A DNA stretch of 46,602 nt from a virus. The position numbers and the translations under genes were made by a program. The DNA is taken from positions 1-46,602 of the IMG/VR virus record IMGVR_UViG_3300032293_001398. One strand, 5' to 3'. Shown here in pieces: positions 20,801 to 27,518 of the stretch (position 1 is the stretch's first letter; each line of letters begins with the position of its first letter). The notes beneath the pieces are model-generated. The model had not been told where the DNA came from. It worked only from the letters and a program-made list of their open reading frames with translations, and did not search any database.

Positions 20801-20929
20801 ATGATTGTCATTGTTCGCGCTAATCACTGGGAGCTGATTCGCTCCCCGCAAACGGTCGCGGCTGCCTGGCGGCTGGCAGACAAGCTAACCGCTCAAACTG
20901 GCGTAGCACACTGGGTTGGCAGAATGTAA
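20801..20929 (+). CDS. 42-residue hypothetical protein
   Basis: ATG 20801, right after the ATTC tandem repeat; translates MIVIVRANHWELIRSPQTVA, then AAWRLADKLTAQTGVAHWVG. A longer in-frame start at 20723 would translate the microsatellite and is rejected. It looks like a compact strand-helix-strand protein. Expression could vary with repeat number (phase variation by spacing), which is inference. Confidence 0.5.
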   Translation: MIVIVRANHWELIRSPQTVAAAWRLADKLTAQTGVAHWVGRM

Positions 20930-20952
20930 CGCTGCAGTCAGCCCGCCCATTG

Positions 20953-21002
20953 TGACAAAACGTTAAGCATTCAGGCCCCATTGCGCAATCCCGCGCTAGT
21001 GT
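20953..21002 (+). promoter_or_regulatory. 16-bp element TGACAAAACGTTAAGC with -10
   Basis: TGACAAAACGTTAAGC (20953-20968) followed after 28 bases by TAGTGT (20997-21002). It precedes the gene at 21030. This copy is not inside a stop codon, which shows the conservation is not just a stop-codon effect. Confidence 0.6.
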
Positions 21003-21029
21003 ATGGAGGTAGTCACGCATTCATTCATC

Positions 21030-21296
21030 ATGGCATCGCTTAAGTTTCGCGTTGACACCGAAGAGGTTAATGAGCACGACCAAACTGTAGGCTATACATG
21101 TTGGATAGGTGGACCCACCCTAGCCAGAATTATTGGCGCGGTTTGTGATGACAGCCGGCGCCGAACCGCATATGTTACGGGCGAACCAGATACATTCTTC
21201 AGCTTGCCTGCCAGGGTTAATGTAGGCAAGCGGAGCGTATCGGGATGGCTGAGTGTGGATGATGGCCTGTGGCGGTTCCACGGTAACTGTAACTAA
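21030..21296 (+). CDS. Small hypothetical protein
   Basis: An 88-residue protein. ATG 21030 is chosen because an in-frame ATG at 21003 overlaps the -10 box. It is beta-rich (MASLKFRVDTEEVNEHDQTV, YTCWIGGPTLARIIGAVCDD, then RVNVGKRSVSGWLSVDDGLW) and could be a small beta-sandwich. Function unknown. It ends in the next element. Confidence 0.55.
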   Translation: MASLKFRVDTEEVNEHDQTVGYTCWIGGPTLARIIGAVCDDSRRRTAYVTGEPDTFFSLPARVNVGKRSVSGWLSVDDGLWRFHGNCN

Positions 21297-21338
21297 GTGT
21301 TAAGCGCCCATAGGCAAGCGTCGCAGCTTGCCTATACT
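21290..21338 (+). promoter_or_regulatory. 16-bp element TAACTAAGTGTTAAGC with -10
   Basis: The element (21290-21305) spans the upstream stop codon. TATACT (21333-21338) follows after 27 bases. In between, GGCAAGC and GCTTGCC form a 7-bp inverted repeat just upstream of the -10. Confidence 0.6.
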
Positions 21339-21365
21339 GTCATTGTTCATCTGCTTAATCCTGCT

Positions 21366-21611
21366 ATGTACTTTGATCGCTTTGACATTGCAGAGGCTCA
21401 CTATTGGTTCGCTGTGCATTATCACGACGGCCAATTCTCTGAACTGTATGCGCGGCTTTGCCGCATCTCACGCTATTTCAAGCCTAGCATTCTTTCCAAT
21501 GGCCCATCATCGGAAAACGCTTGCGTCATTTACAATCAACTCGAATCTAAGCACGGTTTCCCTGAGTCACCCTATGAAGCGCTAGATTCTGGTGAAGCCT
21601 GCCTAGTTTGA
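21366..21611 (+). CDS. Small hypothetical protein
   Basis: An 81-residue protein, ATG 21366 (MYFDRFDIAEAHYWFAVHYH), chosen over an earlier TTG-type start that overlaps the -10. It has a helical aromatic N-terminal half. This type of sequence (AHYWFAVHYHDGQFSELYAR) occurs in small cyanophage proteins, but function is not known. It is followed after 35 bases by another small gene. Confidence 0.55.
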   Translation: MYFDRFDIAEAHYWFAVHYHDGQFSELYARLCRISRYFKPSILSNGPSSENACVIYNQLESKHGFPESPYEALDSGEACLV

Positions 21612-21646
21612 TTCCCTCCCATCATCCCATCGCTCTTTATCTCGTC

Positions 21647-22027
21647 ATGGCCCAAGCCTACACTGACTGGAACCACGTTCCAGCACACTTGGAAGCTAAG
21701 ATCCGTAAAATATGGAACGGATCTGGCACGGCAATCTGCGATATAGGGTATGATCGCAACAGTGATCAAGTGACAGTCTACAGGCTAACAGACTATAAAG
21801 TAGCGCTAAACTTAGACTATCTTACGATTGATCAAAAGGTTAGGCTCTTTGACCTTGTGGCCGCAAGTGGGGGCATCTTGTCCAACTTGTTGCATTCTCT
21901 CGCTTTTGAGATTGAAACTATTAGGGTGCACGATGAAATATATCACTTGCCTGGCTTGATCGTTGGAACGTGGCCGCATTGCAATACGTTTGGCGCCATG
22001 GATGAGACAGGTTACGTGCATACTTAG
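21647..22027 (+). CDS. Hypothetical protein
   Basis: A 126-residue protein from ATG 21647 (MAQAYTDWNHVPAHLEAKIR). Strands in the first half (SDQVTVYRLTDYKVALNLDY) and a helix (DQKVRLFDLVAASGGILSNL) follow, then a beta-rich end. No motif recognised. Last plus-strand gene of the small-gene region. Confidence 0.6.
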   Translation: MAQAYTDWNHVPAHLEAKIRKIWNGSGTAICDIGYDRNSDQVTVYRLTDYKVALNLDYLTIDQKVRLFDLVAASGGILSNLLHSLAFEIETIRVHDEIYHLPGLIVGTWPHCNTFGAMDETGYVHT

Positions 22028-22091
22028 TCTAGTGTGACCAAATGTAACGGCTCCCATGCCTCCTGAGCCTATACTTAACCGCCGCAGATTC

Positions 22092-22121
22092 CTGCCCTCC
22101 GTGATAGCAAACGGGGGGCAG
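22092..22121. terminator. Strong hairpin, likely transcription end
   Basis: CTGCCCTCCGT (22092-22102) pairs with ACGGGGGGCAG (22111-22121) with one G-U pair over an 8-base loop. A weak T tract (GGTTTT) follows after about eight bases on the plus strand. Confidence 0.55.
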
Positions 22122-22150
22122 GGTTGCGGTTTTCGCGGTGTGTGGGCGGG

Positions 22151-22302
22151 TCCCTTACCACCCCCATCCAGCACTCTCAAATAATACATTTACCCTTTCC
22201 AACCAACCCTCCCAAACAACGCACTTATTCTCCCCCATCATCCCCACCACACTTACCCCACCAATAAACCCGCAGCACAAACAAGGGGGGGGGCGGGGGG
22301 TC
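22151..22302. other. G-free tract followed by G-runs
   Basis: Positions 22151-22284 contain only four G in 134 bases on the plus strand, whereas C, A and T are abundant; then comes a run of nine G, one C and six G. The minus strand is a long G-rich, almost C-free tract that could form G-quadruplex or R-loops. Candidate origin or packaging feature. Confidence 0.6.
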
Positions 22303-22432
22303 GAATCCACAAAAGCTCAACCCCCATATTTTCACCAGATTTTAGAAAAAATCAGACCCCATCACCTTTGACAAACGCAGCTCCATCGCTGCCATGAAGC
22401 AAGTGTAATGCGCTTGCGCAATACCACGCTGC

Positions 22433-22594
22433 TTAGTGCAGTGTCAATGATTTGCGCGAAACAAGCCGCGAGACGCCTTTCGGGTCAATGACAACGACGC
22501 GCCCACCAGAGGGCAGCAGCTTGTAAGCGTATGGCAGCTTCCAGCCAGATTGGCCGTCATGCTTGACCATCGTGTAAGTCGTTGGGCGTTCCAT
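22433..22594 (-). CDS. 53-residue hypothetical protein
   Basis: Minus strand ATG at 22594, stop at 22433. Translates MERPTTYTMVKHDGQSGWKL, then PYAYKLLPSGGRVVVIDPKG and a short basic end. It looks like a small beta-hairpin-rich protein. It is antisense to a rejected extension of the zinc-ribbon ORF, and its upstream end faces that gene divergently. Confidence 0.55.
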   Translation of the reverse strand: MERPTTYTMVKHDGQSGWKLPYAYKLLPSGGRVVVIDPKGVSRLVSRKSLTLH

Positions 22595-22630
22595 GGCTCC
22601 ATACTACCCCATTTCTCGCCGGCAACAGTG

Positions 22631-22639
22631 TGCTATGAT
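22631..22639 (+). promoter_or_regulatory. Extended -10 promoter of the zinc-ribbon gene
   Basis: TGCTATGAT, the same nonamer as before the clamp-like gene, lies about 22 bases before the chosen start codon at 22661. Confidence 0.5.
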
Positions 22640-22660
22640 GCAGTTTGCCAACGTAAATCT

Positions 22661-22909
22661 TTGTTAATCAACAGCCTGGCTCCGCCGTGCCCCAAATGCG
22701 AGTGCGCAAAGTCAAATATCGTGCAAACGTGTGCGCTGCGGGATGGCAGTAGAGTGCGCAGGCGTAAATGTGGCGATTGTGGGTTTTTGTGGTACACGCA
22801 GCAGCCGGCGGAAGAAAGAATCCTCGACACCTGCCGGCTGATCTGGGAGGGGAACAGGGTCAGTGGGCTGCGACCGCCGGCAGAATCGACGGAAAATGAG
22901 AAAATGTAG
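22661..22909 (+). CDS. NrdR-like zinc-ribbon protein
   Basis: About 82 residues from TTG 22661; a GTG at 22628 is an alternative but overlaps the -10. Two CxxC pairs (CPKCECAKSNIVQTC, then RRKCGDCGFLW) with a Ser-x-Val and an RVRRRKC run between them strongly resemble the zinc ribbon of NrdR, the repressor of ribonucleotide reductase genes. The ATP-cone domain of NrdR is missing; the C-terminal 35 residues are unrelated. It may bind DNA or RNA on its own, for example acting on host nucleotide metabolism. It converges on the terminase gene. Confidence 0.65.
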   Translation: MLINSLAPPCPKCECAKSNIVQTCALRDGSRVRRRKCGDCGFLWYTQQPAEERILDTCRLIWEGNRVSGLRPPAESTENEKM

Positions 22910-22922
22910 AGAATCCGGGCAA

Positions 22923-24263
22923 TCAGTAAACGCGATGCGTGGTGATCGCCCCTGTCTCCCCTTTATTCATGTTGAAGCGACCCAGGCATAAATAGCCAAA
23001 GGCGTCAAACGAGTGGTCTACACCGAGCTTCTTGTTTGGCATTCGCGTACCTTCAGCGTAGCCTAAAGTCCTGAAGCTCTTAATCAGCTCACGGCAGCGT
23101 GGGTTGATCTTGGTATGCACCTCGCCATCAGCTGTACGCAGCGCTGCATTAACCGCCCGTATCTTGTCAGCAATGTTATACGGGGCCTCGGGAGCGTAAA
23201 CTGTAATTCCGGCCTTGCGGAGGATCTGATGATCGCTCACGCCTACGCCGGAAGTTTGTTTGCGCTTGCCGGTGGGGTCGGGGCAGGCAATTTTACGTCG
23301 ATTTTCGCCATAAAGATCATTGAGCACTTCAGCCATATCCCAAGTTGTCGCACCTTTTAAGTTCAGCTCGTTAAAGACACGCAATTCGACGGCTCGACCC
23401 TTAACGCGGACGATATTGGCGCAAATAGCGGTCAATGGGTCGTTGTTAAAGTCCATGCCGATGTAAAGCGGCAGATTTTCATCATCTTCAACGGTCGAGT
23501 CAAGGTTTAGCATTGAAAAGCACGATGCAACCAGCCCTGAATTGCTGATAATTTTGGCCTCGTATTCGCGTTGGAAAACTTCAAGAGCAAGCGTGCGGCG
23601 GGCCTCTTCAATCTCCTGCGGTGGGATGTTGCCGCCCTGCAGTGACGTGTATTCATAAAGCGCCCATTGCTCGGGATCGAGGCGCTGCAGCCCAGGATCG
23701 GCCTGGTCGGCATCAGTGAGCAGCAGCACCAGCTCGTAGAACCAGCCCGAGACGCCCTCGGGGGACGGCGTGGTCGTGAACAGGCCCCAGCCCAGGCGAT
23801 CAGACAACGCCGGCCTGATGACTGACCGCCAAGCGTCCTCGGGCAGGAAGGCGCATTCGTCAAGGACCGCCCCGGACAGCGCTCGACCGCGCAAGGAATC
23901 GTAGTTCTCGGCCCCCTTCAGCTCAATGCTGGAACCGTTAATTAGCGTAATCGAAAGATTGGATTCGTTCTTTTTTCTGATCCATTGCTTCGGAGTCATG
24001 CGCTTCAGCGTCTCCCAAGCAATGTCATGCGCCATGCGGTATGAAGGGGCAACATAAAAGTAATCCCCGACTCGTTCGCTGGCACCACGCAGCAGCTCGG
24101 TGCATCCCAGCACCGTCTTTCCTCCCCTCCTGCCGGCAAGAACGACGCGAAAGCGCCTGCGATCACGAAAAATACGTCCCTGCATTGGACGCAGGGAGAT
24201 AGAGTTTTTGCCTGCTAAAAAGTCACCGCTTTCACGGGACTTCGGGGGCGCTGCGACTGGCAT
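22923..24263 (-). CDS. terL: Terminase large subunit
   Basis: A 446-residue protein, normal length. ATPase: Walker A GRRGGKT (44-50), Walker B GAVLDECAFL (Asp135, Glu136), coupling motif FTTTPSP (162-168). Nuclease: Asp271 in YIGMDFNNDP, Asp329 in CPDPTG, and Asp416/Asp420 in VDHSFDAFG. TerL pumps DNA into the capsid and cuts it. It lies on the minus strand, while portal and capsid genes run on the plus strand, an uncommon arrangement. Its start overlaps the end of the HNH gene by 32 bases, so it depends on that gene's transcript or on a promoter inside it. Confidence 0.92.
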   Translation of the reverse strand: MPVAAPPKSRESGDFLAGKNSISLRPMQGRIFRDRRRFRVVLAGRRGGKTVLGCTELLRGASERVGDYFYVAPSYRMAHDIAWETLKRMTPKQWIRKKNESNLSITLINGSSIELKGAENYDSLRGRALSGAVLDECAFLPEDAWRSVIRPALSDRLGWGLFTTTPSPEGVSGWFYELVLLLTDADQADPGLQRLDPEQWALYEYTSLQGGNIPPQEIEEARRTLALEVFQREYEAKIISNSGLVASCFSMLNLDSTVEDDENLPLYIGMDFNNDPLTAICANIVRVKGRAVELRVFNELNLKGATTWDMAEVLNDLYGENRRKIACPDPTGKRKQTSGVGVSDHQILRKAGITVYAPEAPYNIADKIRAVNAALRTADGEVHTKINPRCRELIKSFRTLGYAEGTRMPNKKLGVDHSFDAFGYLCLGRFNMNKGETGAITTHRVY

Positions 24264-24765
24264 AAGACGAAAACTCTCCGTGATACTCTAGCTCGGCTTT
24301 GCGGCGAGCCTCCACTGCTTGCTCGATGCTGGGGAAGAGCCCCAGGTGCATGTTTTTGCCGTTTTTCATAATTCTTGCTCTCCAAATGCCGGGCTTGTGC
24401 TCGGTTATCCCCAAGCGCCCGCTTTTGTTATCGTCGTGCGCTTTGACGTTCTTGTTATTGTCAAGGCGCTCTGCGGCGCGAAGATTGCAAAAGCGATTGT
24501 CTAGGCGGTTGCCATTGATATGATCGACCTGAAGGCCCCTGGGGTCAACTCCGCTGCCCAGCATCCAGATAATCCTGTGAATCAAATATCGCTGGCCTTT
24601 AATGCTTGTAATGAAATAGCCGCAGTTGTTAATTGTGCCAGCGCGAGTGCCTTTTATGCTGCTGCCTCGCGTGACTAGCCAGATAAGCTGCCCCTTCTCA
24701 ATGTCCCAAGAGAAAAGCTCGCTCAGCTGCTGAATTGAAGGCAGGGCCTTGTAGGATGATTCCAT
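24232..24765 (-). CDS. AP2-HNH homing endonuclease
   Basis: A 177-residue protein. N-terminal LFSWDIEKGQLIWLVTRGSS, then GYFITSIKGQRYLIHRIIWM, followed by an intact HNH core VDHINGNRLDNRFCNLR (Asp-His and Asn conserved) and an AP2 DNA-binding domain (GIWRARIMKNGKNMHLGLFP, AVEARRKAELEYHGEFS). Such free-standing enzymes spread by cutting alleles that lack them. Here it sits directly before TerL and overlaps it, so it may also serve in packaging, as some HNH proteins near terminases do. The paralogue at 16633 has lost the catalytic His. Confidence 0.85.
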   Translation of the reverse strand: MESSYKALPSIQQLSELFSWDIEKGQLIWLVTRGSSIKGTRAGTINNCGYFITSIKGQRYLIHRIIWMLGSGVDPRGLQVDHINGNRLDNRFCNLRAAERLDNNKNVKAHDDNKSGRLGITEHKPGIWRARIMKNGKNMHLGLFPSIEQAVEARRKAELEYHGEFSSYASRSAPEVP

Positions 24766-24798
24766 CGTCTGACAGGCAGGCGGTCATGGGCCGGGGTG

Positions 24799-24829
24799 TT
24801 GACGCACCGCTGGCCCTCACCACTATACA
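24799..24829 (+). promoter_or_regulatory. Possible portal promoter
   Basis: TTGACG (24799-24804), 19-bp spacer, TATACA (24824-24829), in the divergent gap between the HNH/TerL and portal genes. A TAGACT at 24833-24838 is an alternative -10. Confidence 0.4.
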
Positions 24830-24859
24830 GGCTAGACTGCCTGCAAACGCGCCGCTGCA

Positions 24860-26350
24860 ATGGACATTACAAGAATCAGGCTGACGCATCGGCGCTACAC
24901 GGATAACGATAGCCCGTTTTTCATGGATCTCACAAATCTGCGGATGCGCAGAAAGTGGGAGATCATGCAAGCGGTGACGAATGGCACTGAATATCTGCAC
25001 GAAAATGCAGAAGTGTATCTGCCGCGTGAACCACGCGAAAATCCGGCAGAAACAGAAGATGGCGTCAAATACGACCCGTGGCAGGCTCGCGTTAATCTGT
25101 CGGTGTTGGCGCCGTTCACCAAGCGCTTGATCCATAACGCTGCGGGCATGGTGCTCAGGCGGCAGATTCAGCTGGAAGGCGGCGATCCGTGGTGGTCGGA
25201 GACGTGGCGCAAGGATGTAGACGGTGACGGCTCATCGCTTGATCAATTTGCCAAGAAGCGGCTTGAAGTGGCGTTGACGTATGGCATGTCGTCGCTGATC
25301 GTTGATGCCGGCAAGCGCCCCGAGGCCCGCACTGCTGCCGATGAACTCGATCCCCTGCGCCCGTATCTGGTGCCGGTGGACCCGTGGCAGTACCTGGGCA
25401 GCCGGCGGGAAAGCGATCAGCCCGGCGCCCCGCTGACGATGTTCCGCTATCAAGAGGAACGCAAGACAGCAAAAGGGACGTACGGTGAAGAATATGTGCC
25501 CATTGCACGCATCATCACTCCAGGCGCATACCAAGTATTTGAGGCGGACAAGCAAGACGCTATTGAAAGCGGTAGTTATGATCTGAGCTACATCCCACTG
25601 GTCAGCATTTACGCTGAACGCGAGGGATTCTTGTGCGCTTCGCCGCCATTGGCGGATGTTGCCCACCTAAACATCGCTCATTACCGCCGGCTGGCTGACT
25701 TACTGCATTCGCTGCACATTGCTGCCATCGGCTTGCTTGTGCTTGAAGACTATGAAGGCGAGGAGGGCGTAACGGGGCTGAATTATGCTATCAAAATGAA
25801 CCCGAACACAAAAGCGTACTGGGTGCAGTGCGATGCGGGTTCATTTGTCGCGCAAGGCGAGCTGCTGGACCGCTTAGAAAATGAAATCTCGCATTTGGGC
25901 GTTACAAAGCTGCTCGGGCAGAAGTTTGTAGCAGAAAGCGCTGATGCTAAGCGCATTGATCAGCAGCAAGCGAATTGCGTGCTATCTGTTGCTGCGCAAG
26001 AACTTGAGGCGGCGCTAAATGAAGCGGTTAGGATTGCGTCGGAATATAACGGCAAGGAGCCGCCAAAAGTTATTATTAGCAAGGACTTTGACTTCTACCG
26101 CTTGCTTGGTCAAGACGTGAGCGTGCTAAGTGATCTGTCTGACAAGGGGCAGATTACGCTTGAGCTGCTTCACAAGATCCTGTATCACGGCGAATGGATA
26201 CCTGAGGATGTTGACCTGAAGCAGCTCGCCTCAGATGCCAGAACTTTGCAAGAGCAGCTGCGTCAGCGTGCTATGCTTGAGCAGCAATCGCAAAACGCAA
26301 ATGACGGCGACAGTACAGGAAGCGAGGAATCGGCTACTGATACTGATTGA
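24860..26350 (+). CDS. Portal protein (DUF4055-like)
   Basis: A 496-residue protein matching the DUF4055 type of portal by pattern: RKWEIMQAVTNGTEYLHENAE, YLPREPRENPAETEDG, RVNLSVLAPFTKRLIHNAAG, FAKKRLEVALTYGMSSLIVD, YLVPVDPWQYLG, HLNIAHYRRLADLLHSLH. The portal is a dodecameric ring at one capsid vertex through which DNA passes. An in-frame ATG at 24923 is a possible later start. The C-terminal 50 residues are Gln-rich coiled coil and acidic. It heads the plus-strand late operon. Confidence 0.85.
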   Translation: MDITRIRLTHRRYTDNDSPFFMDLTNLRMRRKWEIMQAVTNGTEYLHENAEVYLPREPRENPAETEDGVKYDPWQARVNLSVLAPFTKRLIHNAAGMVLRRQIQLEGGDPWWSETWRKDVDGDGSSLDQFAKKRLEVALTYGMSSLIVDAGKRPEARTAADELDPLRPYLVPVDPWQYLGSRRESDQPGAPLTMFRYQEERKTAKGTYGEEYVPIARIITPGAYQVFEADKQDAIESGSYDLSYIPLVSIYAEREGFLCASPPLADVAHLNIAHYRRLADLLHSLHIAAIGLLVLEDYEGEEGVTGLNYAIKMNPNTKAYWVQCDAGSFVAQGELLDRLENEISHLGVTKLLGQKFVAESADAKRIDQQQANCVLSVAAQELEAALNEAVRIASEYNGKEPPKVIISKDFDFYRLLGQDVSVLSDLSDKGQITLELLHKILYHGEWIPEDVDLKQLASDARTLQEQLRQRAMLEQQSQNANDGDSTGSEESATDTD

Positions 26351-26462
26351 GCAAAAAGCGCTTGAGACTTATGACGACATGCTAAAAGCCCTTGGGCCTC
26401 TGCGTTGTGCAGCTGCCCAAGGGCCTTGCGGTGCGTGTGATCAGTGCCCGCGAGCGCGTTGA
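26301..26462 (+). CDS. Small Cys-containing protein overlapping the portal gene
   Basis: A 53-residue ORF from ATG 26301, overlapping the portal end by 50 bases in another frame. It begins MTATVQEARNRLLILIEQKA and ends in a Cys cluster (LRCAAAQGPCGACDQC), which could bind a metal. The unique part (26351-26462) is coding-like, but the overlap weakens the call. Confidence 0.45.
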   Translation: MTATVQEARNRLLILIEQKALETYDDMLKALGPLRCAAAQGPCGACDQCPRAR

Positions 26463-26719
26463 CTGGCGCGGGTGGAGCGTACAAGCTCAGGGGCGATCAT
26501 CGGCTCCTGAAGCACCTCGGTCTCGCACATGCCATCGGCATACACGGTCTTTTCCAGCACCAGGCCGGCGATGTTGACCCGCTCCACCTCAGGGGCGGGA
26601 TCTTCGGCTTCAACCTCCGCAGCAGGGGTGGGCTCTTCGGTCTCGACCTCAGCGACAGGGGCGGGCTTGGGGGACGACGCGGGTGCGCGAGCGGGTGCTT
26701 TGGGATCGACAGTTGCCAT
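26441..26719 (-). CDS. Minus-strand hypothetical protein between portal and scaffold
   Basis: A 92-residue protein, ATG at 26719. Residues 1-48 are a Pro/Ala/Glu repeat region (PKPAPVAEVETEEPTPAAEV), and the C-terminal half is a compact RVNIAGLVLEKTVYADGMCE, TEVLQEPMIAPELV segment. It is a single leftward gene inside the rightward head operon. A function in the head, or as a moron-type insert, is possible. Confidence 0.55.
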   Translation of the reverse strand: MATVDPKAPARAPASSPKPAPVAEVETEEPTPAAEVEAEDPAPEVERVNIAGLVLEKTVYADGMCETEVLQEPMIAPELVRSTRASQRARGH

Positions 26720-26739
26720 TGGTGCTTTTGAGCGGCTAC

Positions 26740-26756
26740 GCGCTACACTGTAGCGC
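26740..26756. promoter_or_regulatory. Inverted repeat before the scaffold gene
   Basis: GCGCTAC-ACT-GTAGCGC, a perfect 7-bp dyad with a 3-base centre, lies in the divergent gap between the minus-strand gene and the scaffold gene. TACACT inside it resembles a -10, so it could be an operator over a promoter. Confidence 0.45.
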
Positions 26757-26772
26757 ATCCATCAATCATCCC

Positions 26773-27447
26773 ATGACGCTCACGCCGGAAGAAATCACCG
26801 CGCTGCAGGAAAGGGCCGCAAGGGCAGAAGAGCTGGAACAGCGTCTTGCTACGGTCGATGGCAAGAAAGGCGAGATTCTGGACGAAAAGAAGCAGCTGCA
26901 GCAGCAGCTGAAGGAATTGCAGGACCGGGAAGATGCCCGCAAGAAACAGGAGCTGGAAGAGCAGGGGAGAACTGCCGAGCTGCTGGAGCGCGAGCGCAAG
27001 GAAAAGGAAGAGCTGCAAAAACAAATTGCAGAGAAGGATCAGGCCATCCAGCAGGCTGAAGAGCAGCGCACCAAGGATCGGCTGCGGGCTGATTTTGTTG
27101 CCGGCGTGGGCAGCGAAGCGTTTGCGCCGATGCAGCTCTGGGCGCTGTTTCAGTCTGCCGTGCAGGACCGTGACGGCAAGACGGTGGTGCTGTTTAAGGG
27201 CGCTGAGGTCACCCCTGGCGAGCTGGCCGGCAAGCTGCGCAACGACGCCGAGTATGCCCATCACCTCAAGCCCAAGGGCGCAGGCGGCATGGGCTCCAAG
27301 CCGGCGACCGGCGGCCCCATCGAGGTATCGGGCAACCCGTACCTGCCTGGCGGCAATGTGACCCAGCGCATCATGCTGGAACTCGACAACCCAGACCTTG
27401 CTGCTAAGCTCAAGGCTGAAGCGGCTGCCGCCGCAAGCAAAGGGTGA
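26773..27447 (+). CDS. Capsid scaffolding protein
   Basis: A 224-residue protein. ATG 26773 is taken since the longer frame runs into the neighbouring gene. Residues 5-105 are one long Glu/Lys/Gln-rich coiled coil. The C-terminal half includes a helix region (FAPMQLWALFQSAVQDRDGK) and a Gly/Pro-rich linker followed by the basic helical end typical of capsid-binding tails. Between portal and major capsid genes this is the usual place for the scaffold, which directs capsid assembly and is then removed. Confidence 0.8.
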   Translation: MTLTPEEITALQERAARAEELEQRLATVDGKKGEILDEKKQLQQQLKELQDREDARKKQELEEQGRTAELLERERKEKEELQKQIAEKDQAIQQAEEQRTKDRLRADFVAGVGSEAFAPMQLWALFQSAVQDRDGKTVVLFKGAEVTPGELAGKLRNDAEYAHHLKPKGAGGMGSKPATGGPIEVSGNPYLPGGNVTQRIMLELDNPDLAAKLKAEAAAAASKG

Positions 27448-27518
27448 GGCTGCGCTGATCCCCGAGCACAACATGACTGCTGCGCGGTCGTGTCAACGCA
27501 AACCTTGCTTTTCCTCCA

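Larger units (their letters stand above)
22028..22432. other. 405-base noncoding region between convergent units
   Basis: No gene is seen. It contains a -10-like TATACT near 22071, a strong hairpin (22092-22121), a 134-base nearly G-free tract (22151-22284) followed at once by G-runs (nine and six G), and an A/T-rich palindrome GATTTT-N-AAAATC near 22339. The region lies between the rightward small genes and the leftward minus-strand genes. Confidence 0.6.

Noticed and set aside
22283-22320. tRNA-like 3' end: GGTCGAATCC after a G-run
   Set aside because: Only the T-loop-like TCGAATCC is present; no acceptor stem, D-arm or anticodon arm can be folded around it. No integrase gene makes an attachment site likely.
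22550-22660. N-terminal extension of the zinc-ribbon protein back to 22550
   Set aside because: It is antisense to the 53-residue minus-strand gene and crosses the extended -10 TGCTATGAT, and the translation there is not like a protein domain.
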